From: Blautia sp. SC05B48
Lineage (GTDB): Bacteria; Bacillota; Clostridia; Lachnospirales; Lachnospiraceae
Direction: 5' to 3'
Assembly (NCBI RefSeq): GCF_005848555.1
Contig: NZ_CP040518.1
Span: 2,805,501 to 2,869,500, forward strand
Length of the DNA: 64,000 bases
The notes beneath the pieces are model-generated. The model worked only from the letters and a program-made list of their open reading frames with translations. It was not told where the DNA came from and ran no database searches. Positions 1 to 7,278 of this stretch are shown here, piece after piece. Within the stretch, counting starts at the first letter, position 1. The number at the start of each line of letters is the position of its first letter. The position numbers were made by a program, and so were the translations under genes.

Positions 1-2
1 GA

Positions 3-224
3 GCTGCGGATCTTGTGTTAGATGATATTCCCGTGCAGTTGGATTTATTTGGAAATCAGGAGAAAAAGGAAAAGTTAGAGAAGCTGGATCGTACTGTAGA
101 TGAGATCAGACGACGGTTTGGTTATTTCAGTATACAGCGAGCGACAATGTATCAGGATAAAGTCTTATCCCACTTAGACGCTGGTACGCACACGGTCCAT
201 CCACACAGTTATTTTCATGGGTAA
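3..224 (+). CDS. Y-family DNA polymerase (DinB/ImpB/UvrX-like), C-terminal end only
   Basis: The reading frame is open at the left edge of the window, so only the last 73 residues are seen. The tail runs from an LDLFG segment through a charged DEIRRRFG segment to a C-terminus rich in His. This matches the end of Y-family translesion polymerases of the ImpB/MucB/SamB type, which copy damaged DNA. The polymerase fold and catalytic acidic residues lie outside the window. A LexA-like small gene follows 14 bases downstream, which fits an SOS-type cassette often carried by mobile elements of Clostridia. The family call is fairly secure from the tail; activity cannot be judged. Confidence 0.7.
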   Translation, partial: AADLVLDDIPVQLDLFGNQEKKEKLEKLDRTVDEIRRRFGYFSIQRATMYQDKVLSHLDAGTHTVHPHSYFHG

Positions 225-238
225 TTGGAGGGATAGAT

Positions 239-451
239 TTGAAAAAAGTATTAACCAGAAAACAGAAAGAAAGTTATCAGTGTATTTTGAATTATACGAA
301 GGAGCATGGATACCCGCTGACAGTCCGGGAATTTGGAGAGTTGATCGGGGTGAAATCAACATCATCTGCTTTTTCCAGAATCAAGCAGTTGGAGCAAAAT
401 GGATATATCCGCAGAATCCCGGCATCACCAAGAGCAATCGAGATTTTATAG
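239..451 (+). CDS. LexA-like winged-helix DNA-binding protein, DNA-binding domain only
   Basis: This 70-residue protein starts at TTG 239, with a GGAGGG ribosome site about 7 bases upstream. Residues 5-65 read like the N-terminal winged helix of LexA: LTRKQKESY, a TVREFGELIGVKS recognition region, then SRIKQLEQNGYIRR. The Ser-Lys autocleavage domain of full LexA (about 200 residues) is absent, so it cannot self-cleave. It may compete for or modify SOS operators, but that is inference. It lies between the polymerase tail and a short conserved gene and is probably co-transcribed with both. Confidence 0.65.
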   Translation: MKKVLTRKQKESYQCILNYTKEHGYPLTVREFGELIGVKSTSSAFSRIKQLEQNGYIRRIPASPRAIEIL

Positions 452-463
452 TGAGGTGTCGGC

Positions 464-703
464 ATGAACAAAGTATATGTAGATGTAGTGGCAGAGTTTC
501 GGAAAGACGGACGGCTGGTTCCCATATTTTTTACATGGGAGGATGGAAGAAAATATAGTATTGACAGAATTTTGAAAATTGAGCGATGCGCCAGCAGAAA
601 GGCAGGCGGTGTAGGAATGATGTACACCTGTATGATACAGGGGCAGGAAAGCCACTTGTTTTACGAAGTGGATAAATGGTTTATGGAGAGAAAAACAGCA
701 TAA
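464..703 (+). CDS. conserved hypothetical protein of the polymerase cassette
   Basis: A 79-residue soluble protein starts at ATG 464, 12 bases after the LexA-like gene. It is rich in aromatic and basic residues (FFTWEDGRKY, RCASRKAGG, HLFYEVDKWF) and has the look of a small beta-rich domain. No membrane segment or signal peptide is visible. The order polymerase, LexA-like protein, short protein suggests a shared role in DNA damage tolerance, but no function can be assigned from sequence. The following 250 bases to the next gene hold no convincing reading frame. Confidence 0.6.
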   Translation: MNKVYVDVVAEFRKDGRLVPIFFTWEDGRKYSIDRILKIERCASRKAGGVGMMYTCMIQGQESHLFYEVDKWFMERKTA

Positions 704-953
704 GGAGAGATTAGTATAGACGATATTATTTGGATTATTAATCGGCAGGGATAGTCACTTTCCCTTTATATTCCTGCAGGTTTTACATAAGAAGATGGAT
801 TTCGGTCAGCAAAGGCAGCTCCCACAATGCCTTTTGGATATCCGTTTCTGCAAGTTGTAGTAAGTAATTGCTTTCCATCAAAATCATGGGGAAAGCGAAC
901 TGGTCTGAAAGACCGCCAGTTAGTGTGATGATGATAAGGAGATTTTGAAACTG

Positions 954-1526
954 ATGACAGACAGAGATTATGCAATTAAATCAATGAAAGAAATCACCTT
1001 CCAGATGGCAAGTCATGCACAGGATTATCTGGAAGTTACAATCGGAAGACATTATACTGATATTAAAGAACTGATGACAAGCTACCAAAAACTGATTTTA
1101 GAAAACCAGGTTGTATTGGAAGAACTGGATATGGAGTGCCAGGAGAAAATCAATGAAGATATGGCATATGCATTGAGTTATCTGAGCATTTATAACAATC
1201 AGCTGAATGTGCCAAAGATGCACCGGGAAATGAACAACCTGATGATCATTTATGGCTTGTCTGATATGATCTATCGTGGAATGACACTGGTGAAGTTCTA
1301 TGCACCGAATGGTGTGATGCTCAGTGGAATCCTTCATTCCTGTTTTTGCAGTCATTATAATAAGACAGATGTGGAAGTACAGCAGGAGTTAGGAATAGGC
1401 AGGACTTCTTTTTATAAAATGAAGAAGCAGGCACTTGGATATTTAGGATTTTATTTTTATGAGATCGTGGTACCGCAGGCAAAGGATAAAAGATTTAAAC
1501 CGTCACTGGGTGTTGAGGAAGAGTAG
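954..1526 (+). CDS. hypothetical protein with C-terminal helix-turn-helix-like segment
   Basis: ATG 954 lies 12 bases after AAGGAG; a TTG at 945 is too close to that site. The 190-residue product is largely helical. Residues around 140-165 (VEVQQELGIGRTSFYKMKKQALGYLG) resemble the helix-turn-helix at the end of phage-type late regulators and sigma-like proteins. No enzyme motif is seen. It sits just before another unknown gene and after the polymerase cassette, so it is likely a mobile-element regulator, but this is inference. Confidence 0.5.
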   Translation: MTDRDYAIKSMKEITFQMASHAQDYLEVTIGRHYTDIKELMTSYQKLILENQVVLEELDMECQEKINEDMAYALSYLSIYNNQLNVPKMHREMNNLMIIYGLSDMIYRGMTLVKFYAPNGVMLSGILHSCFCSHYNKTDVEVQQELGIGRTSFYKMKKQALGYLGFYFYEIVVPQAKDKRFKPSLGVEEE

Positions 1527-1535
1527 GTGAGTAAT

Positions 1536-1907
1536 ATGAGATACGAAGATTCGATGAAAGGTGTAGCTGATCAGATAATCAAAGAACAGCAGCGAGTCAG
1601 TAAAATTAAAAACAATCCAGAAGAGTTCCATTGGCATGACGAATATGCAACGTTGAATTTCTTTCGGTTTATCTGCAAAAATATCGGTAACTTGAGAAAT
1701 AGAGAAATTGAAAAAATGGTCACACGTTTAAAGAACATAGATCAGAAAGCAGTGGAAAACCATGTGAATGGTGCTGTTTGGGCATTTGATTATGATAAGA
1801 TGTTCTGTGTATTGATGGAAAATGAAATTTGCCGAAAAGTGTGTGAAAAGAATAAATATAACAGTTGGATGAATCTGATTGGAAAGTATTGTGTTTCAAG
1901 GACTTAA
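1536..1907 (+). CDS. hypothetical protein
   Basis: ATG 1536 follows AGGTGA by five bases; a GTG at 1527 directly after the previous stop is the alternative start. The 123-residue protein is charged and helical, with an HWHDEYATLNFFRF segment near residue 35 and a W-rich C-terminal half (WAFDYDKMF). No family was recognised. It is spaced 9 bases from the preceding gene, so the two are probably one transcript, which ends at the terminator around 1957. Confidence 0.45.
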   Translation: MRYEDSMKGVADQIIKEQQRVSKIKNNPEEFHWHDEYATLNFFRFICKNIGNLRNREIEKMVTRLKNIDQKAVENHVNGAVWAFDYDKMFCVLMENEICRKVCEKNKYNSWMNLIGKYCVSRT

Positions 1908-1956
1908 AGACGAAGAAAGTTGTTGTAGAGAAATAATTTCCAGCAACTCTGTCTTT

Positions 1957-1980
1957 AATGAATAGAGTTCATTTTTTTAT
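1957..1980 (+). terminator. rho-independent terminator
   Basis: AATGAA and TTCATT pair around a five-base loop and run into seven T residues. A weaker hairpin (AAAGAC with GTCTTT) lies just upstream. It ends the polymerase-cassette transcripts before the redox island. Confidence 0.6.
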
Positions 1981-2051
1981 TCAACTATTCCCATGATATA
2001 TACAATATGTAAATGTGCAATTCAAATATCAGTTTATGCTAAGCGTAAAAA

Positions 2052-2098
2052 TGATAATAATTACTATTATTGACAAAAGAATAATTATCATATATAAT
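2052..2098 (+). promoter_or_regulatory. sigma-A promoter with Fur/PerR-like palindromic operator
   Basis: TTGACA at 2070-2075 and TATAAT at 2093-2098 are separated by 17 bases, a near-ideal promoter for the rubredoxin gene. An imperfect AT-rich inverted repeat (AATAATTACTATTATT, 2056-2071) overlaps the -35 box, where a bound repressor would block polymerase. The sequence resembles Fur-superfamily boxes and is shared with the site at 4921. The binding protein is not in this window. Confidence 0.6.
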
Positions 2099-2177
2099 AC
2101 AGATATACAAGAAACAAAGTGTTAGAAAAATTGCTAGAAACTTGGTAACAAAAATAAATCGACATTGAAAATGGAAA

Positions 2178-2348
2178 ATGACTATGATAAAATATGAATG
2201 TGAACCATGTGGATATATTTATGATTCGGCAGTAGGAGATCCAGACGCCGGTATCGATCCAGAAACTGCATTTGAGGATATTCCAGATGACTGGACATGC
2301 CCAATCTGCGGATTAGGAAAAGATGTTTTCGTTCCTGTAGAAGACTAA
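2178..2348 (+). CDS. rubredoxin
   Basis: This 56-residue electron carrier starts at ATG 2178 or 2184. Two CxxCG-type knuckles (CEPCGY near the start and CPICGL near the end) bind one iron. The acidic DPDAGI...FEDIPDDW stretch between them is typical of the family. Rubredoxins pass electrons to superoxide reductase, rubrerythrin and oxygen-reducing flavoproteins in anaerobes, which suits the neighbours. The upstream operator overlapping the promoter suggests peroxide- or metal-responsive control. The ribosome site is weak. Confidence 0.92.
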   Translation: MTMIKYECEPCGYIYDSAVGDPDAGIDPETAFEDIPDDWTCPICGLGKDVFVPVED

Positions 2349-2424
2349 GCAGAAAAGGCAGGTACGAAACTGCCATACATTAAAAGAGCCTAAGAGAACA
2401 TATAAAAGAAATGGAGGTCAAATT

Positions 2425-2859
2425 ATGACTTACGATTTAAACATTACCTTTGATGACAATTTAGTAACAGGAAATGAAACAATTGATACCCAGCATAAAG
2501 AATTGATCGACCGTATCCAGAACTTTGTAACTGCCTGTCAAAATGGCGACAGCAAAGTAAAAGCAATCAAAATGCTGGATTATCTGGATGAATATACTGA
2601 CTTTCATTTCAAAGAAGAGGAAAAGCTTCAGGAAAAATCCGGTTATCCAGAGCGTGAAAAACATTATGAAAAACATGAAGAGTTTAAAAAGACAATTCAG
2701 GAACTGTATGAATACCTTCAGGAGTATGAAGGACCAACAGATCGGTTCAGTGAACTTGTACAGAAAAATGTAATCGACTGGCTGTTTGGACACATTAAAA
2801 CATACGACCGCTCTGTGGCAAAATTTATCTTTATGAAACAAAATCCAGACCGATGCTAA
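2425..2859 (+). CDS. bacteriohemerythrin
   Basis: This 144-residue four-helix protein binds oxygen at a diiron site. All seven expected ligands are present at the right spacing: His24, His61, Glu65, His80, His84, His123 and Asp128. The full length matches single-domain bacterial hemerythrins, which buffer or deliver oxygen in the cytoplasm. A good GGAGG site precedes ATG 2425. It lies 76 bases after rubredoxin and ends at a strong hairpin, so the two may share the upstream promoter. Confidence 0.93.
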   Translation: MTYDLNITFDDNLVTGNETIDTQHKELIDRIQNFVTACQNGDSKVKAIKMLDYLDEYTDFHFKEEEKLQEKSGYPEREKHYEKHEEFKKTIQELYEYLQEYEGPTDRFSELVQKNVIDWLFGHIKTYDRSVAKFIFMKQNPDRC

Positions 2860-2914
2860 AATAAACCAGGGAACGAGTTCACTCAGAATGTAGACAACGT
2901 GATGAAGTAAACTA

Positions 2915-2940
2915 GGGGCTGTCACAATGCAGCCCCTTTC
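2915..2940 (+). terminator. terminator after hemerythrin
   Basis: GGGGCTG (2915-2921) pairs with CAGCCCC (2930-2936) around an eight-base loop, followed by a short T run. Confidence 0.6.
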
Positions 2941-3008
2941 CTGTTATAGCGATATTCTAGGTAATATATTGCGCTGGCATGACATATTATTTTACTACTA
3001 CTATATGG

Positions 3009-3035
3009 GAAGAGCAAGTAGCTCTTCTTTTTTGT
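3009..3035 (+). terminator. rho-independent terminator
   Basis: GAAGAGC and GCTCTTC form a perfect 7-bp stem with loop AAGTA and a following T-rich run. It shows that the open frame spanning this point is not one real gene. Confidence 0.7.
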
Positions 3036-3122
3036 TGTCCTTTTTATCCGATTTTAAGTTGTAAAGTCTCTTTTCATTCGACAAAATTCTCCACAGACAG
3101 AGGATATGCGACGAGCATTGAT

Positions 3123-3272
3123 ATGAACATCTATTTATGGAAAGAGGATATTGAAGACGGGGAATCGGTAATGACAGCCGAATATAGACCTGTAGAATAC
3201 GGAAAGGACTATGATGTTGTCAATAATCCTGATAAATTTCAACTATATATAGATGGAAAAGAGATTAAATAG
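3123..3272 (+). CDS. short hypothetical protein, possibly a gene remnant
   Basis: From ATG 3123 a 49-residue frame reads as plausible protein: NIYLWKEDIEDG, then YRPVEYGKDYDVV and a beta-hairpin-like end. No ribosome site is evident, and the frame upstream crosses a terminator. It is most likely the remains of a longer gene. The rest of 2941-3388 holds nothing else recognisable. Confidence 0.25.
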   Translation: MNIYLWKEDIEDGESVMTAEYRPVEYGKDYDVVNNPDKFQLYIDGKEIK

Positions 3273-3388
3273 TAATCTCCTGAAAGCAAGCTTTTTGTCA
3301 ATTATTTCAAAGAAAAATTAAAGGATAACAATACATAGTTTTGACAATGATATTTTGAAAAAATTTATAGGAATGCTCTATTATCAAA

Positions 3389-3416
3389 TTGACATAGGAA
3401 TATGGTAGCGTATAAT
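3389..3416 (+). promoter_or_regulatory. sigma-A promoter
   Basis: TTGACA (3389-3394) and TATAAT (3411-3416) are 16 bases apart and lie 36 bases before the small membrane gene at 3452, probably driving it with bcp and yaaA. Confidence 0.65.
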
Positions 3417-3451
3417 TAGAATTGAATACACTGAAAAAATGGAGGAATTAC

Positions 3452-3664
3452 ATGAAAGCACATAAATATTGGTCAGTAGGAGCATTGATCACAATGCTTG
3501 GGACTTTTTACACTGGATATAAAAAGCAAAAATCAAGTCACAAATACTTTGCTTTAAGTTCTATGTTATGTATGGTAATGGCGATATATACAGGTCATAA
3601 AATGATTACCAGGAATAGGAAAAAAAAGGCGAATAAAGAGAAAGATACAGAAAGGGAGGGATAA
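3452..3664 (+). CDS. small membrane protein of unknown function
   Basis: ATG 3452 follows a GGAGG site; the frame extends upstream but without a better start. The 70-residue product has two short hydrophobic segments (YWSVGALITMLGTFYTG and YFALSSMLCMVMAIYTG) joined by a basic loop, then a highly basic tail. It is a small two-pass membrane protein of a kind common in gut Clostridia. It sits three bases before bcp, so it is probably co-expressed with the peroxide-defence genes. Function unknown. Confidence 0.6.
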   Translation: MKAHKYWSVGALITMLGTFYTGYKKQKSSHKYFALSSMLCMVMAIYTGHKMITRNRKKKANKEKDTEREG

Positions 3665-3667
3665 ATA

Positions 3668-4123
3668 ATGTTGGAAGTAGGGGTTAAGGCACCGGATTTT
3701 GAGTTGCCAGATCAAAATGGGAAAATACATAGATTATCGGATTATACAGGAAAAAAAGTGATCTTATATTTCTATCCCAAGGATAATACAGCGGGATGCA
3801 CGAAACAGGCATGTGGGTTTTCTGAGCGATACCCTCAGTTTACCGAAAAAGGAGCAGTTATTCTTGGAGTCAGTAAGGATTCTGTATCCTCTCATAAGAG
3901 ATTTGAGGAAAAATATGGATTGACATTTACACTTTTAGCAGATCCAGAGCGGAAAGTTATTGAAGCATATGATGTATGGAAAGAAAAGAAAAATTATGGC
4001 AAAGTCTCTATGGGAGTAGTAAGAACCACATATCTTATTGATGAACAGGGGATTATTATAAAGGCAAATGATAAAGTCAAGGCTGCAGATGATCCTGAAA
4101 ATATGCTCAAGGAATTAGATTAA
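3668..4123 (+). CDS. bcp: peroxiredoxin, Bcp/PrxQ type (thioredoxin-dependent thiol peroxidase)
   Basis: This 151-residue enzyme reduces hydrogen and organic peroxides using thioredoxin. The peroxidatic Cys44 lies in the typical PKDNTAGCTKQACG motif, with the resolving Cys49 five residues later, which defines the Bcp/PrxQ class. The APDFELPDQNG start and the DPE...YGVW-like region also fit. Its TAA overlaps the ATG of yaaA, so the two are translationally coupled. Two thioredoxins and a thioredoxin reductase further along the island could supply reducing power. Confidence 0.95.
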   Translation: MLEVGVKAPDFELPDQNGKIHRLSDYTGKKVILYFYPKDNTAGCTKQACGFSERYPQFTEKGAVILGVSKDSVSSHKRFEEKYGLTFTLLADPERKVIEAYDVWKEKKNYGKVSMGVVRTTYLIDEQGIIIKANDKVKAADDPENMLKELD

Positions 4124-4869
4124 TGAAGATAATATTATCCCCTGCTAAAAAGATGATTACAGATACTGACAGCATAGCGCCGGATGGATTGCCTGAATTT
4201 ATTGAAAAGACGACAGAGATACAAAATTGGTTGAAAAGTAAGTCAAAAGAAGAACTGAAGACTATTTGGAAATGTAATGACAAAATTACAGAACAGAACT
4301 TCAATAAATTGGAAAACATGGATCTTTATCATTTACTTACCCCAGCTGTCTTATCATATGAAGGAATTGCTTTTCAATATATGGCTCCATCCGTGTTTGA
4401 GGACAGTCAGTTCGAGTATGTACAAAATCATTTGAGAATAATATCTGCATTTTATGGTGTGTTAAAACCAAGGGATGGTGTGACGCCTTATCGTTTGGAA
4501 ATGCAGGCGAAGGTTGGAATAGGAGAAACAAAAAATCTGTATGAGTACTGGGGAGATTTATTATACCGCTCAGTGATTGATAACAGCAGGATTATAATCA
4601 ATCTGGCATCGAAAGAATACTCTAAGTGCATAGAAAAATATCTGACACGACAGGATAGATACATTACGATTACATTTTGTGAGTTATCAGGAGATAAACT
4701 GGTGACAAAAGGTACATATGCTAAGATGGCCCGTGGTGAAATGGTTAGGTTCATGGCTGAAAACAGAATTGAAAATCCTGAGGATATTAAGAAATTTGAT
4801 AGACTAGGCTATTCATTCCGCTCTGATTTATCATCAGATGCAGAATATGTTTTTGAACGGAAAAAATGA
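4123..4869 (+). CDS. yaaA: peroxide stress protein YaaA
   Basis: The 248-residue protein starts with the family signature ILSPAKKM and later has GLKPRDGVTPYRLEM and NLASKEYSK, all typical of the YaaA (DUF328) family. In E. coli YaaA limits free iron during peroxide stress and so reduces Fenton damage. The length matches the family. It overlaps bcp by one base. No terminator is obvious before the AT-rich operator at 4921. Confidence 0.95.
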   Translation: MKIILSPAKKMITDTDSIAPDGLPEFIEKTTEIQNWLKSKSKEELKTIWKCNDKITEQNFNKLENMDLYHLLTPAVLSYEGIAFQYMAPSVFEDSQFEYVQNHLRIISAFYGVLKPRDGVTPYRLEMQAKVGIGETKNLYEYWGDLLYRSVIDNSRIIINLASKEYSKCIEKYLTRQDRYITITFCELSGDKLVTKGTYAKMARGEMVRFMAENRIENPEDIKKFDRLGYSFRSDLSSDAEYVFERKK

Positions 4870-4920
4870 TGATTGAATGATTATTTTAAATAAAAGGTAA
4901 TCAGTAATATTAATTATTAT

Positions 4921-4953
4921 AATAATAGTAATTATTACTATTATTTATTGACA
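4921..4953 (+). promoter_or_regulatory. orphaned Fur/PerR-like palindrome and -35 box
   Basis: Positions 4921-4945 form a 25-bp palindrome (AATAATAGTAAT, one mismatched centre, then its complement). TTGACA follows at 4948-4953. No -10 box lies 17 bases further; instead rubrerythrin coding sequence begins. The rest of the promoter and the gene start therefore appear deleted. The right arm matches the rubredoxin operator at 2056-2071. Confidence 0.6.
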
Positions 4954-4961
4954 ATAAACAG

Positions 4962-5159
4962 ATTGAGAAGCACCACGAAGAGAGATATCGTGCACTTCTT
5001 AAGAATATTGAAACTGCACAGGTGTTTGAAAAGAGTGAAGTTAAGGTATGGGAATGCCGTAACTGTGGACATGTTGTGGTAGGAACAAAGGCACCTGAGA
5101 TATGTCCAGTATGTAACCATCCACAGAGTTATTTCGAAATACGTGAAGAGAACTATTAA
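4962..5159 (+). pseudogene. rubrerythrin remnant, C-terminal rubredoxin-like domain only
   Basis: The frame starting IEKHHEERYRALL and continuing to VWECRNCGH...CPVCNHPQSYFE is the C-terminal third of rubrerythrin, including both CxxC iron knuckles. The N-terminal diiron ferritin-like domain (about 130 residues) and any start codon are missing. The sequence joins straight to the -35 box of a promoter, consistent with a deletion removing the -10, ribosome site and peroxidase domain. The following bases to 5342 contain only short decayed frames, one reading GCGFVGSASVGKEAL. Confidence 0.75.
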
Positions 5160-5342
5160 AGAGAAGGAGATTATTACAAAGAAGAAAGTGATTATTAAAA
5201 AAAGCAGTAATGATAGGCTGTGGCTTTGTTGGTTCTGCATCAGTTGGTAAAGAAGCATTAAAGTTTAAGAATCGGCGGATGCTTTGAAAAAAGTTATAGA
5301 AACAATTGGATTTTAAATTTTAAACATAGGAAGATAAAAAAG

Positions 5343-5717
5343 ATGGAAGTAAAATATTCTGTATGCAATCATTGTGGAAACATTATTGAAATGGTAAAGG
5401 ATCAAGGCGTACCAGTAATGTGTTGCGGAGAACCTATGCAGGAATTAAAAGCCGGAGTGACAGATGCTGCTGTCGAGAAGCATGTACCTGTATATACGAT
5501 AGAAGGCAGTCATGTTCATGTTGTGGTCGGAGAGACAAAACATCCAATGCTTGAAGAGCATTTCATTGAGTGGATTACATTAAATACAAACCAGGGAATA
5601 TACAGAAAACAGTTAAATCCAGGGCAGGAGCCGGTAGCAGATTTTTGTCTTTGCAATGGTGAACAGGTAGAAGAAGTATATGCATATTGTAACCTGCATG
5701 GATTATGGAAATGCTAA
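5343..5717 (+). CDS. dfx: desulfoferrodoxin (superoxide reductase, two-iron class)
   Basis: The 124-residue enzyme reduces superoxide to hydrogen peroxide without making oxygen. Centre I ligands are Cys8, Cys11, Cys27 and Cys28. Centre II ligands are His47, His67, His73, Cys116 and His119, with the family's catalytic-loop EKHVP preceding. Both centres are intact and the length is normal. Electrons would come from rubredoxin, and genes for it lie on both sides. The peroxide made could be handled by Bcp; the usual partner rubrerythrin is broken here. Confidence 0.95.
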   Translation: MEVKYSVCNHCGNIIEMVKDQGVPVMCCGEPMQELKAGVTDAAVEKHVPVYTIEGSHVHVVVGETKHPMLEEHFIEWITLNTNQGIYRKQLNPGQEPVADFCLCNGEQVEEVYAYCNLHGLWKC

Positions 5718-5808
5718 AAGCATTTATACATATTAAGGTTACAGAACAACACAAATACAACAGTAATATATGCTGTGTATTAATATATTTATAAGGAGGA
5801 ACAAACTA

Positions 5809-5967
5809 ATGAAATATGTATGTGACGTTTGCGGATGGGAATATGATGAAGAGGAAGGTTATCCTGAAGGTGGTATTGCACCAGGAACAAAGTGGGAGGA
5901 TGTTCCGGAAGATTTTGAATGCCCATTATGTAATGTTGGAAAAGATCAGTTTTCAGAAGTTGAATAG
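5809..5967 (+). CDS. rubredoxin (second copy)
   Basis: ATG 5809 follows AAGGAGG by 9 bases. The 52-residue protein has CDVCGW (Cys5, Cys8) and CPLCNV (Cys38, Cys41) iron knuckles and the GIAPGTKWEDVPEDF linker. It differs clearly from the copy at 2178, so the two are old paralogs or of separate origin. It lies 91 bases after superoxide reductase and ends at a strong terminator, so it probably serves as that enzyme's electron donor. Confidence 0.95.
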   Translation: MKYVCDVCGWEYDEEEGYPEGGIAPGTKWEDVPEDFECPLCNVGKDQFSEVE

Positions 5968-6004
5968 AAGCCTAATCTTGTGTTAAATACGGATGGATAA
6001 ACCA

Positions 6005-6037
6005 AAACCCTGGTGCGTGAGCAACAGGGTTTTTTAT
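6005..6037 (+). terminator. terminator after rubredoxin
   Basis: AAACCCTG (6005-6012) pairs with CAGGGTTT (6025-6032), followed by a T run. Confidence 0.75.
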
Positions 6038-6047
6038 TGCGATATTT

Positions 6048-6089
6048 TGTGATGATATCACAGAAAATAATCTACCTTTTGCTTATAAT
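6048..6089 (+). promoter_or_regulatory. Crp/Fnr-type operator and activator-dependent promoter (site 1)
   Basis: TGTGAT-GAT-ATCACA (6048-6062) is a perfect palindrome. TATAAT lies at 6084-6089 and no -35 box is present. The operator centre is 29 bases before the -10, which places it near -41 from the start of transcription, the class II activator position. The same geometry recurs at 6882 and 10191. Confidence 0.7.
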
Positions 6090-6121
6090 GTAGTTAGAAA
6101 CTAAGTAAGGAGGTAGTCTAA

Positions 6122-6868
6122 ATGAGATTAAAAGATAAAGTTGCAATCATTACGGGTGGAAGCCGTGGTATAGGATTTGCTACAGCTGATAAATTCTTGA
6201 AGGAAGGCGCTTCAGTTGTGTTGGCAGCAAGTTCACAGGAATCGGCAGATGTTGCTGTAGATAAATTAAAAGAAAAATATCCCAATGCAATAGTTGCTGG
6301 AATTAGTCCAAATCTGGCAAGCATGGAGTCTGTCAGAAAGGCTTTTAAAGAGGCAACTGAAAAATATGGATGTGTCGACATACTGGTAAATAATGCAGGG
6401 ATTTCAGAAAACACCTCATTTATGGATTATACAGAGGAGACTTTCGATAAAGTCATGAATCTAAATGTAAAAGGAGTATTTAATACTACTCGTGTAGCAG
6501 CAGAATGTATGGTGGCAAGAGGCAAGGGGGTCATTCTCTCAACTTCTTCCATGGTGAGTATTTCGGGACAGCCAAGTGGGTTTGCTTATCCGGCATCGAA
6601 GTTTGCAGTAAACGGATTAACTGTTTCATTGGCAAGAGAACTAGGACCTAAAGGTATTCGTGTTAATGCTGTTGCACCTGGGATTACAGAAACTGATATG
6701 ATGAAGGCCGTGCCAAAGGAAGTTATCGAACCTATGATTGAAAGAATTCCATTGCGTCGTCTTGGACAGCCAGAAGATATTGCCAATGCGTTTGTGTTTC
6801 TTGCTTCAGATGAGGCGAGTTACATTACAGGTGTTATATTAAGTGTAGATGGTATGGCAAGAAGTTAA
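6122..6868 (+). CDS. short-chain dehydrogenase/reductase (FabG/BaiA-like)
   Basis: This 248-residue NAD(P)-dependent oxidoreductase has the cofactor motif TGGSRGIG near residue 12, NNAG near residue 90, a catalytic serine in STSSM, and YPASK supplying the catalytic Tyr and Lys. The sequence reads like classical SDRs. Several stretches (GFA at the cofactor site, YPASK, the acidic-helix end, ASDEASYITGVILSVDG) recall BaiA-type hydroxysteroid dehydrogenases of gut Clostridia, but FabG-like ketoreductases look similar and the substrate cannot be told. It has its own Crp/Fnr-controlled promoter. Confidence 0.85.
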   Translation: MRLKDKVAIITGGSRGIGFATADKFLKEGASVVLAASSQESADVAVDKLKEKYPNAIVAGISPNLASMESVRKAFKEATEKYGCVDILVNNAGISENTSFMDYTEETFDKVMNLNVKGVFNTTRVAAECMVARGKGVILSTSSMVSISGQPSGFAYPASKFAVNGLTVSLARELGPKGIRVNAVAPGITETDMMKAVPKEVIEPMIERIPLRRLGQPEDIANAFVFLASDEASYITGVILSVDGMARS

Positions 6869-6881
6869 GTTAATGAGGTAT

Positions 6882-6923
6882 GGTGATGTAATCACGGAAA
6901 ATAAATGAAATTAAGACTATAAT
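6882..6923 (+). promoter_or_regulatory. Crp/Fnr-type operator and promoter (site 2)
   Basis: GGTGAT-GTA-ATCACG (6882-6896) is centred at 6889. TATAAT is at 6918-6923, again 29 bases after the centre, and no -35 box is seen. It would drive the thioredoxin-rhodanese-reductase operon. Confidence 0.7.
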
Positions 6924-6960
6924 AAATCTACAAAAAGAAAAAGATAAGGAGGACTATAAA

Positions 6961-7266
6961 ATGTCTGCTATTAATATCAATAAAAATAATTTTCAGAACG
7001 AAGTACTGAATTCCGATAAACCCGTTCTTTTAGATTTTTGGGCATCTTGGTGTGCACCTTGCCGCATGGTAGTACCTATTGTAGAGGAGATTGCAAGTGA
7101 GCGTAGAGATATTAAAGTTGGAAAGATTAATGTAGATGAAGAGCCTGAACTGGCAAATAAGTTCAGTATTATGAGCATTCCGACTTTAGTGGTTATGAAG
7201 AATGGGAAGATTGTACAGCAGGTTTCAGGGGCGAGACCTAAGAATGCGATTTTAGAAATGCTTTAG
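6961..7266 (+). CDS. trxA: thioredoxin
   Basis: The 101-residue redox protein has the active site WCAPC near residue 28, DFWASW before it, and the cis-proline segment SIPTLVVMKNG. Length and fold match TrxA. It reduces disulfides and can feed Bcp. AAGGAGG precedes ATG 6961. It is followed 12 bases later by a rhodanese gene and then a rhodanese-tailed flavoprotein, so it may take part in persulfide reduction as well as general disulfide reduction. Confidence 0.95.
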   Translation: MSAININKNNFQNEVLNSDKPVLLDFWASWCAPCRMVVPIVEEIASERRDIKVGKINVDEEPELANKFSIMSIPTLVVMKNGKIVQQVSGARPKNAILEML

Positions 7267-7278
7267 GGAGGTGTGCTA

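Noticed and set aside
766..975. Minus-strand frame in the gap after the polymerase cassette
   Set aside because: No ribosome site, no recognisable protein in either direction.
2979..3122. 5' part of the 97-residue frame
   Set aside because: It crosses a strong terminator (3009-3035) and has no ribosome site; only the 3' part might be coding.
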